Shown: positions 1 to 9,440 of the stretch, piece by piece
Position numbering within the stretch: the first letter of the stretch is position 1
How the letters are laid out: the number at the start of each line of letters is the position of its first letter
Source: Bremia lactucae
Taxonomy: Eukaryota > Oomycota > Peronosporomycetes > Peronosporales > Peronosporaceae
Direction: 5' to 3'
Assembly: GCF_004359215.1 (NCBI RefSeq)
Contig: NC_090625.1
Span: 1,950,404-2,014,403 of the forward strand
DNA length: 64,000 nucleotides
The notes under the pieces: model-generated
Told to the model about the DNA's origin: nothing
Seen by the model: only the letters and a program-made list of their open reading frames with translations
The model's database searches: none
Translations under genes and position numbers: made by a program

Positions 1-545
1 CCAGTCCACCTTCAGCGAGCTACATCAAAAGCTCGGGTGGAATGTTTCGCGATATGACGATTCATGACTTTGATATGGCTCGCTTTCTTGTTGGCGACGA
101 AGTCGATGAAGTCTATACCATGGCACGAAGCGTTAATCCGGACGTTGCAGCCGCGGGCGACATTGACACAGCCGTCGTGCTGCTTAAGTTTCGAAATGGG
201 GTTATTTGCTACATTGAAAACAATCGTGACTCCGCGTATGGCTACGACCAGCGCGTAGAAGTTTTGGGTTCCAAAGGCTCAGTTGCTTGCGACAACCAGT
301 ACGCAAACCAGGTTGTAGTGTCTACAAACAAGAGCGTCCGTCATGACTTGCCGCTGCATTTCTTCTTAGAGCGCTACATGGATGCTTATGTTGCAGAAAT
401 GGAAGCATTCATACGTGCCTGCACCACGGATGCGCCAGTTCCTGTTGGTGGTGATGCTGGTCGCGAGGCGCTGTTGTTAGCTATTGCTGCAAACAAGTCT
501 CTGGCCGAAAATCGCCCTATCAAGGTTGACAGTGTGCGTCCTTGA
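1..545 (+). CDS. Inositol 2-dehydrogenase-like oxidoreductase, 3' part
   Basis: The frame is open from the left edge (first full codon at base 3) and ends at TGA 543-545, so about 180 C-terminal residues are visible and the start lies outside the window. The visible N-terminal part reads GGMFRDMTIHDFDMARFL. The Asp and His of DMTIH are the Asp-x3-His pair used for catalysis and substrate binding in myo-inositol 2-dehydrogenases of the Gfo/Idh/MocA family. The downstream EVLGSKGSVACDNQ segment and the C-terminal helix region also fit that family's C-terminal domain. Members oxidise myo-inositol or related sugars with NAD(P). The Rossmann domain and the Lys of the EKP motif are not in view, so the exact substrate is inferred. 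A codon-rich M at 42 is internal, because homologous sequence continues upstream of it. Confidence 0.8.
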   Translation, partial: SPPSASYIKSSGGMFRDMTIHDFDMARFLVGDEVDEVYTMARSVNPDVAAAGDIDTAVVLLKFRNGVICYIENNRDSAYGYDQRVEVLGSKGSVACDNQYANQVVVSTNKSVRHDLPLHFFLERYMDAYVAEMEAFIRACTTDAPVPVGGDAGREALLLAIAANKSLAENRPIKVDSVRP

Positions 546-779
546 CTTGGTTTCCTTGATTAAAACATCAAAGAACATGTAAAAGAAATAATTCTTCCAC
601 GACAACCACCAAAATTCATATTTGAACTGAGATAATTATGTCATTTTGTCACTTATCCCTTTAGTAAAAATATGTCGCACGTCAGCAACATTTCAATTTA
701 TGTGCATGACACCAACTATTTTTTTGCTTGGCTACACCACTTGTTATCCGAGCAGACGAAGTAGGTTCCGCATTTGACC

Positions 780-1352
780 ATGACGGCCATCGACATTGCT
801 CCCTCCCCCACTTCGATGACGGTAGATAATGACGGCAAGAAAATGTTGGAAATGGGTGGTATGCAGAACATGGCATGGGCTGCTGACACGTCCAAGTTTG
901 GCTTCAAAATGCTCGTCAAAATGGGTTGGACGGCTGGCAAAGGCGTTGGCAAAGACCTGCAGGGCCAAGCCACGCACGTTAAGATTGCGCGTCGCTCGGA
1001 AAATCTAGGCATAGGCTGCAGCCTGAAGCAGGTAGAGGTGCAAGGCTGGTCCGAGACAGCGGGTGGCTTCGCGGATGTGCTTAGGTCATTAAACGAGACG
1101 TATGGAAACAAATCGAGCTCAGACGTGGACAGTACTGATGTGGTATCTGGAAGCAGCAGTACGAAGAGAAAAAGGGCCAAGAAGGAGAAAAAAGATAAGA
1201 AAGAAAAGAAGAGTAAGAAGAGCAAAAAGTCAGAACCAAAGGTATCACGGCGGCTTCACTATCGCAAGCACCTAATCAACAAAGACGCTCGAAATTATAA
1301 TGCAGCAGAGATGGCCGCTGTTTTGGGCGTGGCGTCCTCGGCTTATAAGTAG
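780..1352 (+). CDS. PINX1: PINX1/Gno1-like G-patch protein
   Basis: This is a 190-residue protein starting at ATG 780; a TTG two codons upstream is less likely. Residues about 30-80 form a G-patch typical of the PINX1/Gno1 group: MAWAADTSKFG, then KMGWTAGKGVGKDLQG, then ARRSENLGIG. A Lys/Glu-rich tail (KKEKKDKKEKK, about residues 120-150) follows, as in PINX1-type proteins, and then a short conserved-looking C-terminus (HYRKHLINKDARNYNAAEM). Family members are nucleolar cofactors of the DEAH helicase Prp43/DHX15 in pre-rRNA processing, and some also bind telomerase. The gene has no intron and lies 122 bp upstream of another nucleolar gene on the same strand. Function is inferred from the family. 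Confidence 0.85.
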   Translation: MTAIDIAPSPTSMTVDNDGKKMLEMGGMQNMAWAADTSKFGFKMLVKMGWTAGKGVGKDLQGQATHVKIARRSENLGIGCSLKQVEVQGWSETAGGFADVLRSLNETYGNKSSSDVDSTDVVSGSSSTKRKRAKKEKKDKKEKKSKKSKKSEPKVSRRLHYRKHLINKDARNYNAAEMAAVLGVASSAYK

Positions 1353-1474
1353 ATGCATCTCCGAGTTATGTAGAAATTTTTATTATTAATGTATGTCACT
1401 GAATGACCTCTGATGTTTTATTAATCGATTGACCTCTCAAATAATATATTGATTGGCTACGAGCCATTCCGACC

Positions 1475-4400
1475 ATGGCAAGTGTATTTGTGCGCAACCT
1501 GCCGTTTGGTGTCACACAAGAAGAGCTAGAGCAAGTGTTTAGCGATATTGGCCCTGTCAAGAAGATTGATGTGATCAAAGATAAAGGCAAGCGCAGGAGC
1601 GAGTTGCTCACGCGCGGATTCGCGTTTGTAAAGTTGTAAGTTGATCTACAAATTAAATCTGAATGATTGGTACTAGCAAATTTTTGCTGTAGTGCTGTAG
1701 AAAGCGATGCGGCAATGGCTGTCGAAAAGCTCAATAAGAAAGATTTTCAGGGTCGTAAGATGCTCATTGGTGCGTTGCGTATGCTATTGCAACGGATGCG
1801 ACACCTGACACTTTTGTGTGGTGGCAGATTATGCTATGGAGAAAGGAAAGCGTCGTCCAACAACGACTACTGCTTTAGTGGAGAAGCCCAAGCAAGAAAT
1901 TCAGGAGCATGTGGAGCACGAGGTTGCCGAATCGGAAGTGACAGTAAAAGAGGTTAAAAAAGAACGTAAAGCCATTAAAGAAGAGCGTCGCGCTGCCAAA
2001 TTGGCGGCAAAGTCGGTGGCAGAAGTTTCAATCAAGTCACAGGAGAATACTCAAAGCGAAGAAGCTAAGTCAAAACAAATTGAAGAGGAACTTGAGATTG
2101 AAACGTTTCGTGTTCCAGCTGCTGAGAAAGCTGAAAAGGTTGCCTCCCAGCAAAGTGAGCGTAATGCGCGTCGACGACAGCACCGTGAATTTCTGCGTAA
2201 TGTAGAGCGCCGAAAAGAAGAGGAAGCTAGCGTCTCCCAGAAATCGGTTTTGATCTTCGGCTTTAGTGCTGATGTGACGCAAAAACATGTGTTGAAAAGA
2301 GTGAAAAAAATTGGTCTAGTAGATAAAGTTTCGCTCGAGACTGAAGCTCATAGTGGCAAAACATTTGCTCTCGTGCAATTTAAAACCACAAAGGACGCGG
2401 CTCTGGCAGTCACCAAGTTGGACCACCATATTTTTAAAGGCTCGACGCTCCAAGTTAAGAGTGCAGCCAAGATTGTCGTAGCCAGTGATGGCAAGCCAGG
2501 GGCTGTAAATGTTGCACCGAAGGCGGAGGGATTACGTTTAATTGTGCGTAACTTGGCCTTCCAGTCTACGGAAATGGATTTAGAAAATCTTTTTGGGGCC
2601 CACGGTCCGCTGTTTGAGGCTCGTATCGTGCGTATGCCAGTGGATAAAGATACTGAATTAAGCGGCGATAAAGAGACAAGTACTGACCCTGTGCTAGGCC
2701 GCAGTCGTGGATTTGGTTTTGTACAATACCGCGATGTCGCTGATGCCCGAGCTGCTGTTGAAAAGCTCAATGGAACGAAACTAAATGGTCGTGAAATGAT
2801 TGTCGACTTTGCGCTTTCCAAAACAAAGTATCTGGAACAGCAAACACAGCAGGAAGGTGATCAGATTGTTGCTATGAAAGTTGAAGAAGAGGAAGAGAAT
2901 AGTGGTGATGAAGATGAAGACCAGCTTGTAATGGCTACAGACGATGAAGATATCGAGGCTGACTCGGATGATTTAGGGGAAGAACACCCAGATATTGACG
3001 AGACGAATGCTCCTGCAATGAAAGAAGACACGGAAACGCAACGTGAACGCACGCTATTTATCCGCAATCTTTCGTTCCAGACGTCCGAAGACGGACTGCG
3101 TCGCTTTTTCGAAGCTTTTGGTGCTATCGAGTACGCTCGTGTGGTGTATGATAAAGGCTCTGGTTTAGCCAAGGGAGTCGGATTCGTTCGGTTCAAGTCT
3201 GCTGATGTGGCGCTCGAGGTTTTAAAGCGTGGGAAACAGCCCCATCCAGATGACAATCAAAAACACAAGAAGATCAAAAAGAAGCCAAATGTTTTCACTT
3301 TATCGGCGCTTGCGAGTGGAGGGAACGATGGCTTGACTCTGGACGGGCGGCAATTGATTCTGTCACGAGCTGTGTCGAAGGTCGATGCTGAGCATTTGGC
3401 GGATGCCAATGCTCGAGAGCGTCGTCACTTGGACAAACGCAATCTTTATCTAGCCCACGAAGGTACATTGAACGTCAATAAGATCACTGATGCAGAGCTA
3501 GAGCTGCCAAAGATGGACATTGACAAGCGTCGTCGAGCCATTCGTGAAAAGAAGCTGAAACTACAGAATCCTATGTACTTTGTGTCGCCATTGCGTCTTT
3601 CGGTCCGTAATCTGTCCACCGCGCTGGATGACCGGCAGCTCAAGAAACTTGCCCATGACGCAGCAGATGCTGGCCTTCGTGCTAATCTTGTCAATTCATC
3701 TGAAATCAAGCCTGAGCTCACGTCGAAAGGGACTCCGCCGATTAAAGTACGAATGGCCAAGATCGTGCGTGACATGGAATCAGCGAAAGATGGAAAAGAG
3801 CCTCGTTCTCGTGGCTACGGGTTTGTCGAGTTTTCCGACCACTCGCATGCACTTGCTGCACTGCGGCATCTTAATAACAATCCCAAGTTCACTTCGTATG
3901 CTGCTGGTCGAGCAGCAAGTGCTGAAGCCCCTGACAGTGCAAAGTCTCGCTTGATCGTCGAGTTTGCGCTCGAGAATCATGGCAAGTTAAAACTGCGTGA
4001 AAAACGTGCGGCGGACGCTGCCAAGACGCGTGAAGAGAAGCAAGCTTTGAAGGAAGCTTTGGGCGAGGATCTGAAACATACGAGCGAATTAAAGAAAAGC
4101 CGCGGACAGCGCCAGCGCGAGAAGAAAAAATTGCGCGCTGAGGCAAAAGTTGAAATAAAGAATGATACGGGAGAATTGAAGACGAAGAAGGTAGGAAAGA
4201 GGGACAAGAAAGTGAAGCCACTGCCAAAGAAGCGAAAATGCGTAAATGAATCCCGAGCTGATACCGAAGTGGATGCTCTTGCGTCGCTTGAGACCGGTCA
4301 CGTGGCAAAGAAGAGCAAGACGCTGTCTCGTTCCCAGCGAAAACACGTTAAAGAGCTTCAAGAAGAACAGTCGTTTGATACATTGGTACGTAATTATAAG

Positions 4401-4478
4401 GAGGAATTATTTGGCGAAAAAGCCATGGCATTCAAGGAAGAAGACAACAATACGAATCGTGTGCGCTGGTTTGATTAA
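1475..4478 (+). CDS. RBM28: RBM28/Nop4-like nucleolar RNA-binding protein (3 exons)
   Basis: The model joins 1475-1635, 1693-1769 and 1828-4478, giving 962 residues. Introns are 57 nt (GTAAGT..GTAG) and 58 nt (GTGCGT..GCAG), and both joins restore a continuous RRM1 (VFVRNLPF..RGFAFVKF..KMLIGDYA). RRM1 spans about residues 4-85. RRM2 (SVLIFGFS, about 219-293), RRM3 (LIVRNLAF..RGFGFVQY, about 316-410), RRM4 (LFIRNLSF..KGVGFVRF, about 486-565) and RRM5 (LSVRNLST..RGYGFVEF, about 668-790) follow. An acidic stretch (EDEDQLVMATDDEDIEADSDD) separates RRM3 and RRM4, and the C-terminus is very rich in Lys. This layout matches RBM28 and yeast Nop4, which act in 60S ribosomal subunit assembly in the nucleolus. 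The long + frame alone starts at a GTG inside intron 2, so the unspliced frame misses RRM1. Confidence 0.9.
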
Positions 4479-4649
4479 TCAAGTATTGCTACAGGCAGGC
4501 CAATCTGGCCGAGATTTATGACATAGACTGCTTGTTTGCTTTCTTGCATGCACACTGGTAATAGTCCAATTAAAATGCGTTTAGATGCTGAACGTAGTGG
4601 CACTATTATGAAAAGTGACATGGAATTAATTTCGGTAGCGACAGAATAT

Positions 4650-5846
4650 TCAAAGCTTCTTCTTGTAAAAAGCAACGTTGCCGTCGTCTTCGATGAACTT
4701 GCAGTGTGTGAAAGAACGCCACAGCGCTCTAGGGATGGGCGTATGGTCTTGGAGGTAGAATTTGCCCAATAGCGGCTTCATGGCGTCTGTCGCTTCTACA
4801 CAGTGGTAAAATGGCATCTTGGAAAACATGTGGTGGCACACATGTGTATCTACGATGTGGTGCACAACCGAGTCGAGGAATGCGCCAAAGGAGCGGTCGA
4901 CCGTACAGAGCGCGCCTCGCAGCCAATTCCATTCTTCCTCTCGAAAGTGAGGAATAAAGGTGTCCGTGTGCTGAAGGAACGTGATGAGCACCAGATAGGC
5001 GTTCACGATGACATAGGGGACGATGTAAAATTGAAACACCGTGAAGAAGGAAAAATGGTACACGGAGGCTGCAATCGCGCCAATCGCGAGTACAAGGAAA
5101 GCGTCACTGAGCACAATCATCCACCGCTCCCGATCAGAATAGATGGCTGAGTGCGGGTTAAAGTGACTGCGTGATTTGCCCCAATATTTGTTCGGGCCCG
5201 TGGCGTTGAAAAAAAGGTAGCCAGGCATCCAACCCACGACAAGCATGAATACTATACGGAACAGTTGATAAAGCGGGGAGTTTTCGAGTGTCTCATTCCA
5301 TGAGCTGGCGATTCCTGAGCGCGTTATTGGCACAAAAACTTCATCATTCTCGCAACTTCCAGTGTTGGAATGGTGTTTTCGATGCGAAATACGCCAGCTG
5401 TGGTATGGCACGAGGAGCGCCGAGTGTACAATGAGACCAATTATATTGTTCACGACCTCATTGGGGCAGAATGCCTGGTGGCCACATTCGTGAGCTAAGA
5501 CCCAGAGACCCGTGAGGTAGCTGCCTTGCATGAACCAGTAGACGGGCCAGAGAAAGTAAGCCATCACACCCATTTGGTCGATATACGCAGCCCCGTAAAA
5601 AAGTGCAGCGCACACGAGCAAATTTTTCATCAGATAGTACGTCGATTTCACGTAAGAGCGCTCGAAACAGTGTTTTGGGATTGCGGCGCGAAGGTCGCGT
5701 AGCGAGAAATTCGGAACGTCCAGCGGAAGCGGCGCCGGGGCGCCAGATACGTGCTTGTAACCAGCGTTAGCAAGTTCGCGCTGCTTGGCTTCGGATTGAG
5801 AGGCCTGTTTCGCCGCTGACTCAGCCTCCGGATTTAGGATCGCCAT
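4650..5846 (-). CDS. FAD2: Delta-12 fatty acid desaturase
   Basis: This is a 398-residue membrane desaturase. I chose the ATG at 5846 (MAILNPEAE) over an upstream in-frame codon because oomycete homologues begin this way. The three histidine boxes that bind the di-iron centre are HECGH (about residues 119-123), HRKHH (about 155-159) and HVCHH (about 335-339). Hydrophobic segments lie around residues 75-110 and 190-285, as in FAD2-type enzymes of the endoplasmic reticulum. The sequence closely resembles Phytophthora delta-12 desaturases, which convert oleate to linoleate and feed arachidonate/EPA synthesis. Delta-15 or delta-17 specificity cannot be excluded from motifs alone. The gene is intact, intronless and converges on the RBM28-like gene (171 bp between stops). 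Confidence 0.92.
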   Translation of the reverse strand: MAILNPEAESAAKQASQSEAKQRELANAGYKHVSGAPAPLPLDVPNFSLRDLRAAIPKHCFERSYVKSTYYLMKNLLVCAALFYGAAYIDQMGVMAYFLWPVYWFMQGSYLTGLWVLAHECGHQAFCPNEVVNNIIGLIVHSALLVPYHSWRISHRKHHSNTGSCENDEVFVPITRSGIASSWNETLENSPLYQLFRIVFMLVVGWMPGYLFFNATGPNKYWGKSRSHFNPHSAIYSDRERWMIVLSDAFLVLAIGAIAASVYHFSFFTVFQFYIVPYVIVNAYLVLITFLQHTDTFIPHFREEEWNWLRGALCTVDRSFGAFLDSVVHHIVDTHVCHHMFSKMPFYHCVEATDAMKPLLGKFYLQDHTPIPRALWRSFTHCKFIEDDGNVAFYKKKL

Positions 5847-5883
5847 GGCCAATCGGTGGAAATGGAGTAAATGGAACGCAAGC

Positions 5884-5919
5884 AAAGAAATTGCAAATGG
5901 TGTATTTTGCAGTGAATGG
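5884..5919 (-). promoter_or_regulatory. Possible oomycete Inr/FPR core promoter of the desaturase gene
   Basis: Reading the minus strand toward the desaturase start, CCATTCACTGCAAAAT (5919-5904) loosely fits the oomycete initiator. CAATTTCTTT (5893-5884) fits the flanking promoter region motif (CAWTTTNYY). The spacing to the ATG (38-70 nt) is typical. This is inference from consensus only. Confidence 0.35.
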
Positions 5920-6482
5920 TTTGCATTCGCTGTACGTCAGGTTACGCCTGACCATGATGTCATACAAGATTCGTAGCGATAGTAGTACTACCCACTAATG
6001 TAATAATTATATCGTTGTGCAAAGGCTTACAGTAGATATTTCCCGAATATAGAAAGAACCGATCCAGGAAATGTCTGATTGGACACTAAAGCATTTAATA
6101 GTACTAGCAGAAGATATTTTTATACACATCTCATTTCTTTTTTCGTATTCAAGATATATCTAGTGACAATTGTCGTTAAACCGGATGTATAGGAACAACG
6201 TCCGCTTGAAAAAAAACAGGCTCCGTTCTGTTTTGTGTTTTGTAATGAGCTAACTGTCTATTGTTCCACGCCCGTTAAGTACACTTAACGCGAGATCGAT
6301 TAGTACGTGTGTATTTGATTGGCCTGCGACTCGGGCGAGATTTACATCGTGCGCACTGTGTACTAGTAAGCTTAAGACTAATAGATATTTATTTTTATGT
6401 TAATTTTTCCCAATCTGCGGTGCGGATATACTAAGCAGGGCGGAGCATAAACAGTTCGGGTACTGGACGAGACGCATAGGAA
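5920..6482. other. Intergenic, no gene seen
   Basis: AT-rich sequence between the desaturase promoter and the first transposon remnant. No coding frame, RNA gene or clear repeat was recognised. Confidence 0.5.
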
Positions 6483-6815
6483 GTGAAAAATATGGTGTCG
6501 GGCATCTGCCTCCCCCAGGAGAAGAGAGTGGTAGGACAACCCACGCGGGTCAGACGGAGGGAAACCGCCAACCACAGACCATGGAGACGACAGAAACAGG
6601 AAAAGGGAGCTCGAGGGACAGGAGAGAACGGAAAAACACCATCCCCTCTCCACCCCGGAAGAATAAGGTAGCACCGAAGGGGAGAATCTGACGGACCGCC
6701 CGGCAGGGGCGACCACCCTGAACAACGAGACGGATCAGGAAGAACGACGAGAGCGATCGGAGCGGGATGCAGTGAAGGCGCTCAGCGAAGGCGATAAGAC
6801 GGTAAGTAGACCTAC
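6483..6815 (+). mobile_element. Left fragment of a split LINE-type element
   Basis: The + strand encodes a charged stretch (ETDQEERRERSERDAVKAL at about 6720-6780) that is interrupted at 6815 by the G1 Gypsy element. It resumes after that element at 13133 as a frame reading QATQDKYATELIV and MFQAFVEDMAAS. Removing 6816-13137 joins the two in one frame. I assign it to the LINE downstream by position only. Confidence 0.5.
6811..6815. repeat. Target-site duplication, left copy (CCTAC)
   Basis: CCTAC lies immediately left of the G1 LTR at 6816. The same five bases lie immediately right of the other LTR at 13133-13137. This is the expected 5-bp duplication of a Ty3/Gypsy integration. Confidence 0.8.
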
Positions 6816-7269
6816 TCTAACGGGTCACTGCCGACTTGTACTGCTTCAGTACAAGTCCACTTCGCACTGCCTCAGTGCGAGTGGTGCCTCACGTCACTTC
6901 ACGTACACTAGTACGTGCAGAGAAAGTCTACTCATTAAAACACTTGCTTTAAAACACTTGCTTTAAAGAAGGTTATTTAAAAACTGTATTAATAGAATTA
7001 AGTTCTTCTTATCTATCTACTTAATACGAACTTAATTATAACTAATACAGAACATGTACTGAAAGTCGTATCTGTCATTCTCTTTGCGCGCGTCCAGCGC
7101 TGACTGGACCTCGGAGAAAGTAGATATAATGGTCTATATCTACCAATGTATAAGCTTTTAGAATACTACCATGCAAAGCAATATTCTCCAAATATTATCT
7201 ACCTTTTAGATAATATATTAATTAACAACCTTTAAGTGTTAATTTCATGTAACGATACATCCCGTTACA
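6816..7269 (-). repeat. G1 LTR, left (3' LTR)
   Basis: 454 bp and largely alignable with 12699-13132. It contains short hairpins such as CTTGTACTG..CAGTACAAG and ATTATCTA..TAGATAAT that also occur in the other copy. Confidence 0.88.
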
Positions 7270-7390
7270 TTACCCCTCCCTTAAAAAAACGACAATCACT
7301 CTGAATGTCATTGGGTAGAGTGATCACAATTTGACCACTTTATTAAAAACGATGTTGATTGGTCAGAACCATCATTTTTAATTCTATCGC

Positions 7391-8540
7391 ATGGTTGACA
7401 AGTCCATGCGGTATGCGAAAAGTGCGGCGCTTTCGGCTGCGGTTCATGCAGCCGCGAGCGACGCATTATTGTCTCTTGCGGCAGACGTTCCGTCTGCCGT
7501 AGTGTCATTTTCTCCCGCAACTCTAAATGTTGCGGGTGCACGTGGTGATACACCACGTGAATGCGACCCCTCTTTGGAGGTCGACTACGAATGCGAGTCG
7601 GACGAAATGGCTTAATCGGGGAGAACAGAACAGTCGCCTGATCATCGTCAGGCGGCTGACAATGATCCTTCGAATGAGGGGCTCATTCGAGTATAGCATT
7701 CGCTACAGCATGTTCGGTTCAGACGATGAGGATGATTCCTCATCGCCAGCACCGTCACCCTTACAAGGTTATTACGATGGCTTACGCCATCGTAATAAAA
7801 GTTCTTGTGGTACCCCTGCTTCAGTGACACTCAGGGGATCGTAGACACTAAAATGTCTCGTCTTGCCCCTGAGAAGAAGCCGTGACTTTTGCTCGAGCAG
7901 CTAATTAATAGCTTGTCTGGGGAGACTACTCCTCATAATAAATATCCCTTATTTATTGCGACAAAGCTACATGGCCTTGATCCCAGCGCGAAGAACTTTC
8001 GCGCTGAGGAAGATTTTTATCTCGATGCTTTTTTCAAGCATCGATGGTATAGTGGAAAGCCTGGAGCGCGTTCATTCGCAATATCAGGGACATTGGACGC
8101 GAAGCCTGGCTTCAAAGACTAAACGCGATTCGCGTTAAGTTTGAGAAACGAACTCCAACCGGTGCAAGGTATAAAGTGCATCGGTTGTCACGTGAGGCTG
8201 GGCTTCCATGCCTCACGTGGGGTGATCCTTGTCCGTGTTGTGTTGACAACACGAAGCGAGTAAAAGGAGCTGTTTACTCCCTATCTTCGCCCTGGGAAAG
8301 GGCTCGCATCTCTATCGAGATGGGCGATGCGATTGACGTTTTGCAATCGATTAACAGGCGCCAGGGGCGCATATTTTCCGATGGACCTTCTGATCGATTA
8401 ACAGGCGCCAGGGGCGCATATTTTCCGATGGACCTTCTGATCCATCGGATGGGTCTCGTCATACTAACGGACGAGCTGTCAACGTCAAAAACCAGCTGGG
8501 AACGAGGCTTCCAGCTGTCATGGGAAGGTCGATAACCGCG
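7391..8540 (+). pseudogene. Broken plus-strand frame inside G1, antisense to gag-pol
   Basis: Between the 3' LTR and the chromodomain, the plus strand reads as a protein-like sequence broken by stops and frameshifts. It runs 7391-7615 (AALSAAVHAAASDALLSLAA), 7889-8122 (LLLEQLINSLSGE, DAFFKHRW) and, shifted, about 8060-8400 (REAWLQRLNAIRVKFEKRT, WGDPCPCCVDN). The GREAWL segment recurs at about 39,895 in another remnant (39419-39934), which suggests a shared accessory coding region. I do not recognise the protein. The same stretch is packed with short inverted repeats, so part of the two-strand openness may come from palindromes. Confidence 0.4.
8348..8441. repeat. 47-bp tandem duplication
   Basis: Bases 8348-8394 are repeated directly at 8395-8441. 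Both contain CGATTAACAGGCGCCAGG and TTCCGATGGACC. It lies inside the hairpin-rich part of G1. Confidence 0.85.
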
Positions 8541-8621
8541 CAAGCGAACCAGATAACTCGTTCGCTGCCCCTTCATATCACGTTGGTTTCGATATACGTT
8601 CCACAAAGAAACGTTGACCAC
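8400..8621 (-). pseudogene. G1 chromodomain
   Basis: The minus strand reads GQRTSYLVRLRGYRPSHDSW followed by KPRSQLVFDV. This is the Y-L-V-x-x-x-G-Y and S-W-x-P pattern of a retrotransposon chromodomain, normally fused to the integrase C-terminus to guide integration into chromatin. It is in the same orientation as gag-pol, but the integrase C-terminal part that should precede it lies inverted at 9120-9440. Confidence 0.75.
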
Positions 8622-8639
8622 CGTGGAAATCCACCAATA

Positions 8640-9440
8640 GTTGTGGTGGAGGAGTTAAAATTAGATCCGAACCGTGTGTCGGATCTCGAGTCGAAGATCG
8701 AGAAACTCGACCGCTCCTTCATGCATTGGAGGAGGGTCTTGAACACGAGCGGTAAGCGTCACTCGTTGGAGCACACGGTGCAGGATCAATATATCGAACG
8801 GTTGGAAAACCGTTCGAAGAGTGCGTACTCAATGTTGGAGTACGAACGGAACTATCACGCTCTTCGTAATGAGCTGTCGTCAGCTCATCGCGGTTTTGAG
8901 GATCTTCGGACCCGACATGAGAATCGCCAGATTCAGCATGAGACTCGGGTTCGTGACCGCAAGAATCTCTTAGGTATTCTTGAAAAAGGGTGGTCAGATC
9001 CGTTCCTCGGAAGAAACCGCGTACTGATGGCACGGGCGAAGATGAGAAAACTCTTATGGCAGTGCGCACAAAGCGCACTGAAAAAGACAAAACAAATGAG
9101 TCAGCAGAGGAATTTCTGCTGACTCGAGAATCAGTAATCCGTTTCGTACAGGATTTTATTGCTAACGCAGTGGACCGTCAGCAACGGTACGCAGACAAAC
9201 ATGGAAGAGCAACGTTCTTTCATTTGAAGTTAATGTCCTAGTACTACTGTCTACGGTATACTTACCTAAGCGTGTTGTCACTAATGTGGAAAGCAGTAAA
9301 CTACTACCCAAGTTCATTGGGCCATTCCGTGTACTGCATCGCAGAGGCAATGCGTACACAATAGAATTGCCACGTAGGATGCGAACGCATCCTATGTTTC
9401 ACGTTGGTCGGCTTCGATGCCGATTGCTTCGATATCGACA
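8640..9440 (+). pseudogene. Inverted block: coiled coil plus integrase C-terminal domain
   Basis: The plus strand encodes a heptad-like charged coiled coil (about 8645-8990: DLESKIEKLDRSF, RNELSSAHRGFEDLRTRHEN). The hallmark integrase C-terminus follows: RFVQDFIANAVDRQQRYADK (about 9140-9200), then with a frameshift STVYLPKRVVTNV, LLPKFIGPFRVLHRRGNAY and ELPRRMRTHPMFHVGRLR (about 9250-9420). The integrase core (9480-10227) and the chromodomain are on the minus strand, so this segment is inverted relative to its own element. Confidence 0.75.

Noticed and set aside
716..1225. Minus-strand frame with a Leu/Phe-rich N-terminus resembling a signal peptide or secreted effector
   Set aside because: It is the antisense of the Lys-rich tail of the PINX1-like gene. 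AAG/AAA codons read as CTT/TTT give Leu and Phe.
4803..5150. Plus-strand frame opposite the desaturase
   Set aside because: The desaturase on the other strand is complete with all three histidine boxes, and this frame has no features.
7434..9125. CRISPR-like repeat array
   Set aside because: The hairpins all have different sequences, there are no constant repeats or spacers, and the DNA is eukaryotic.
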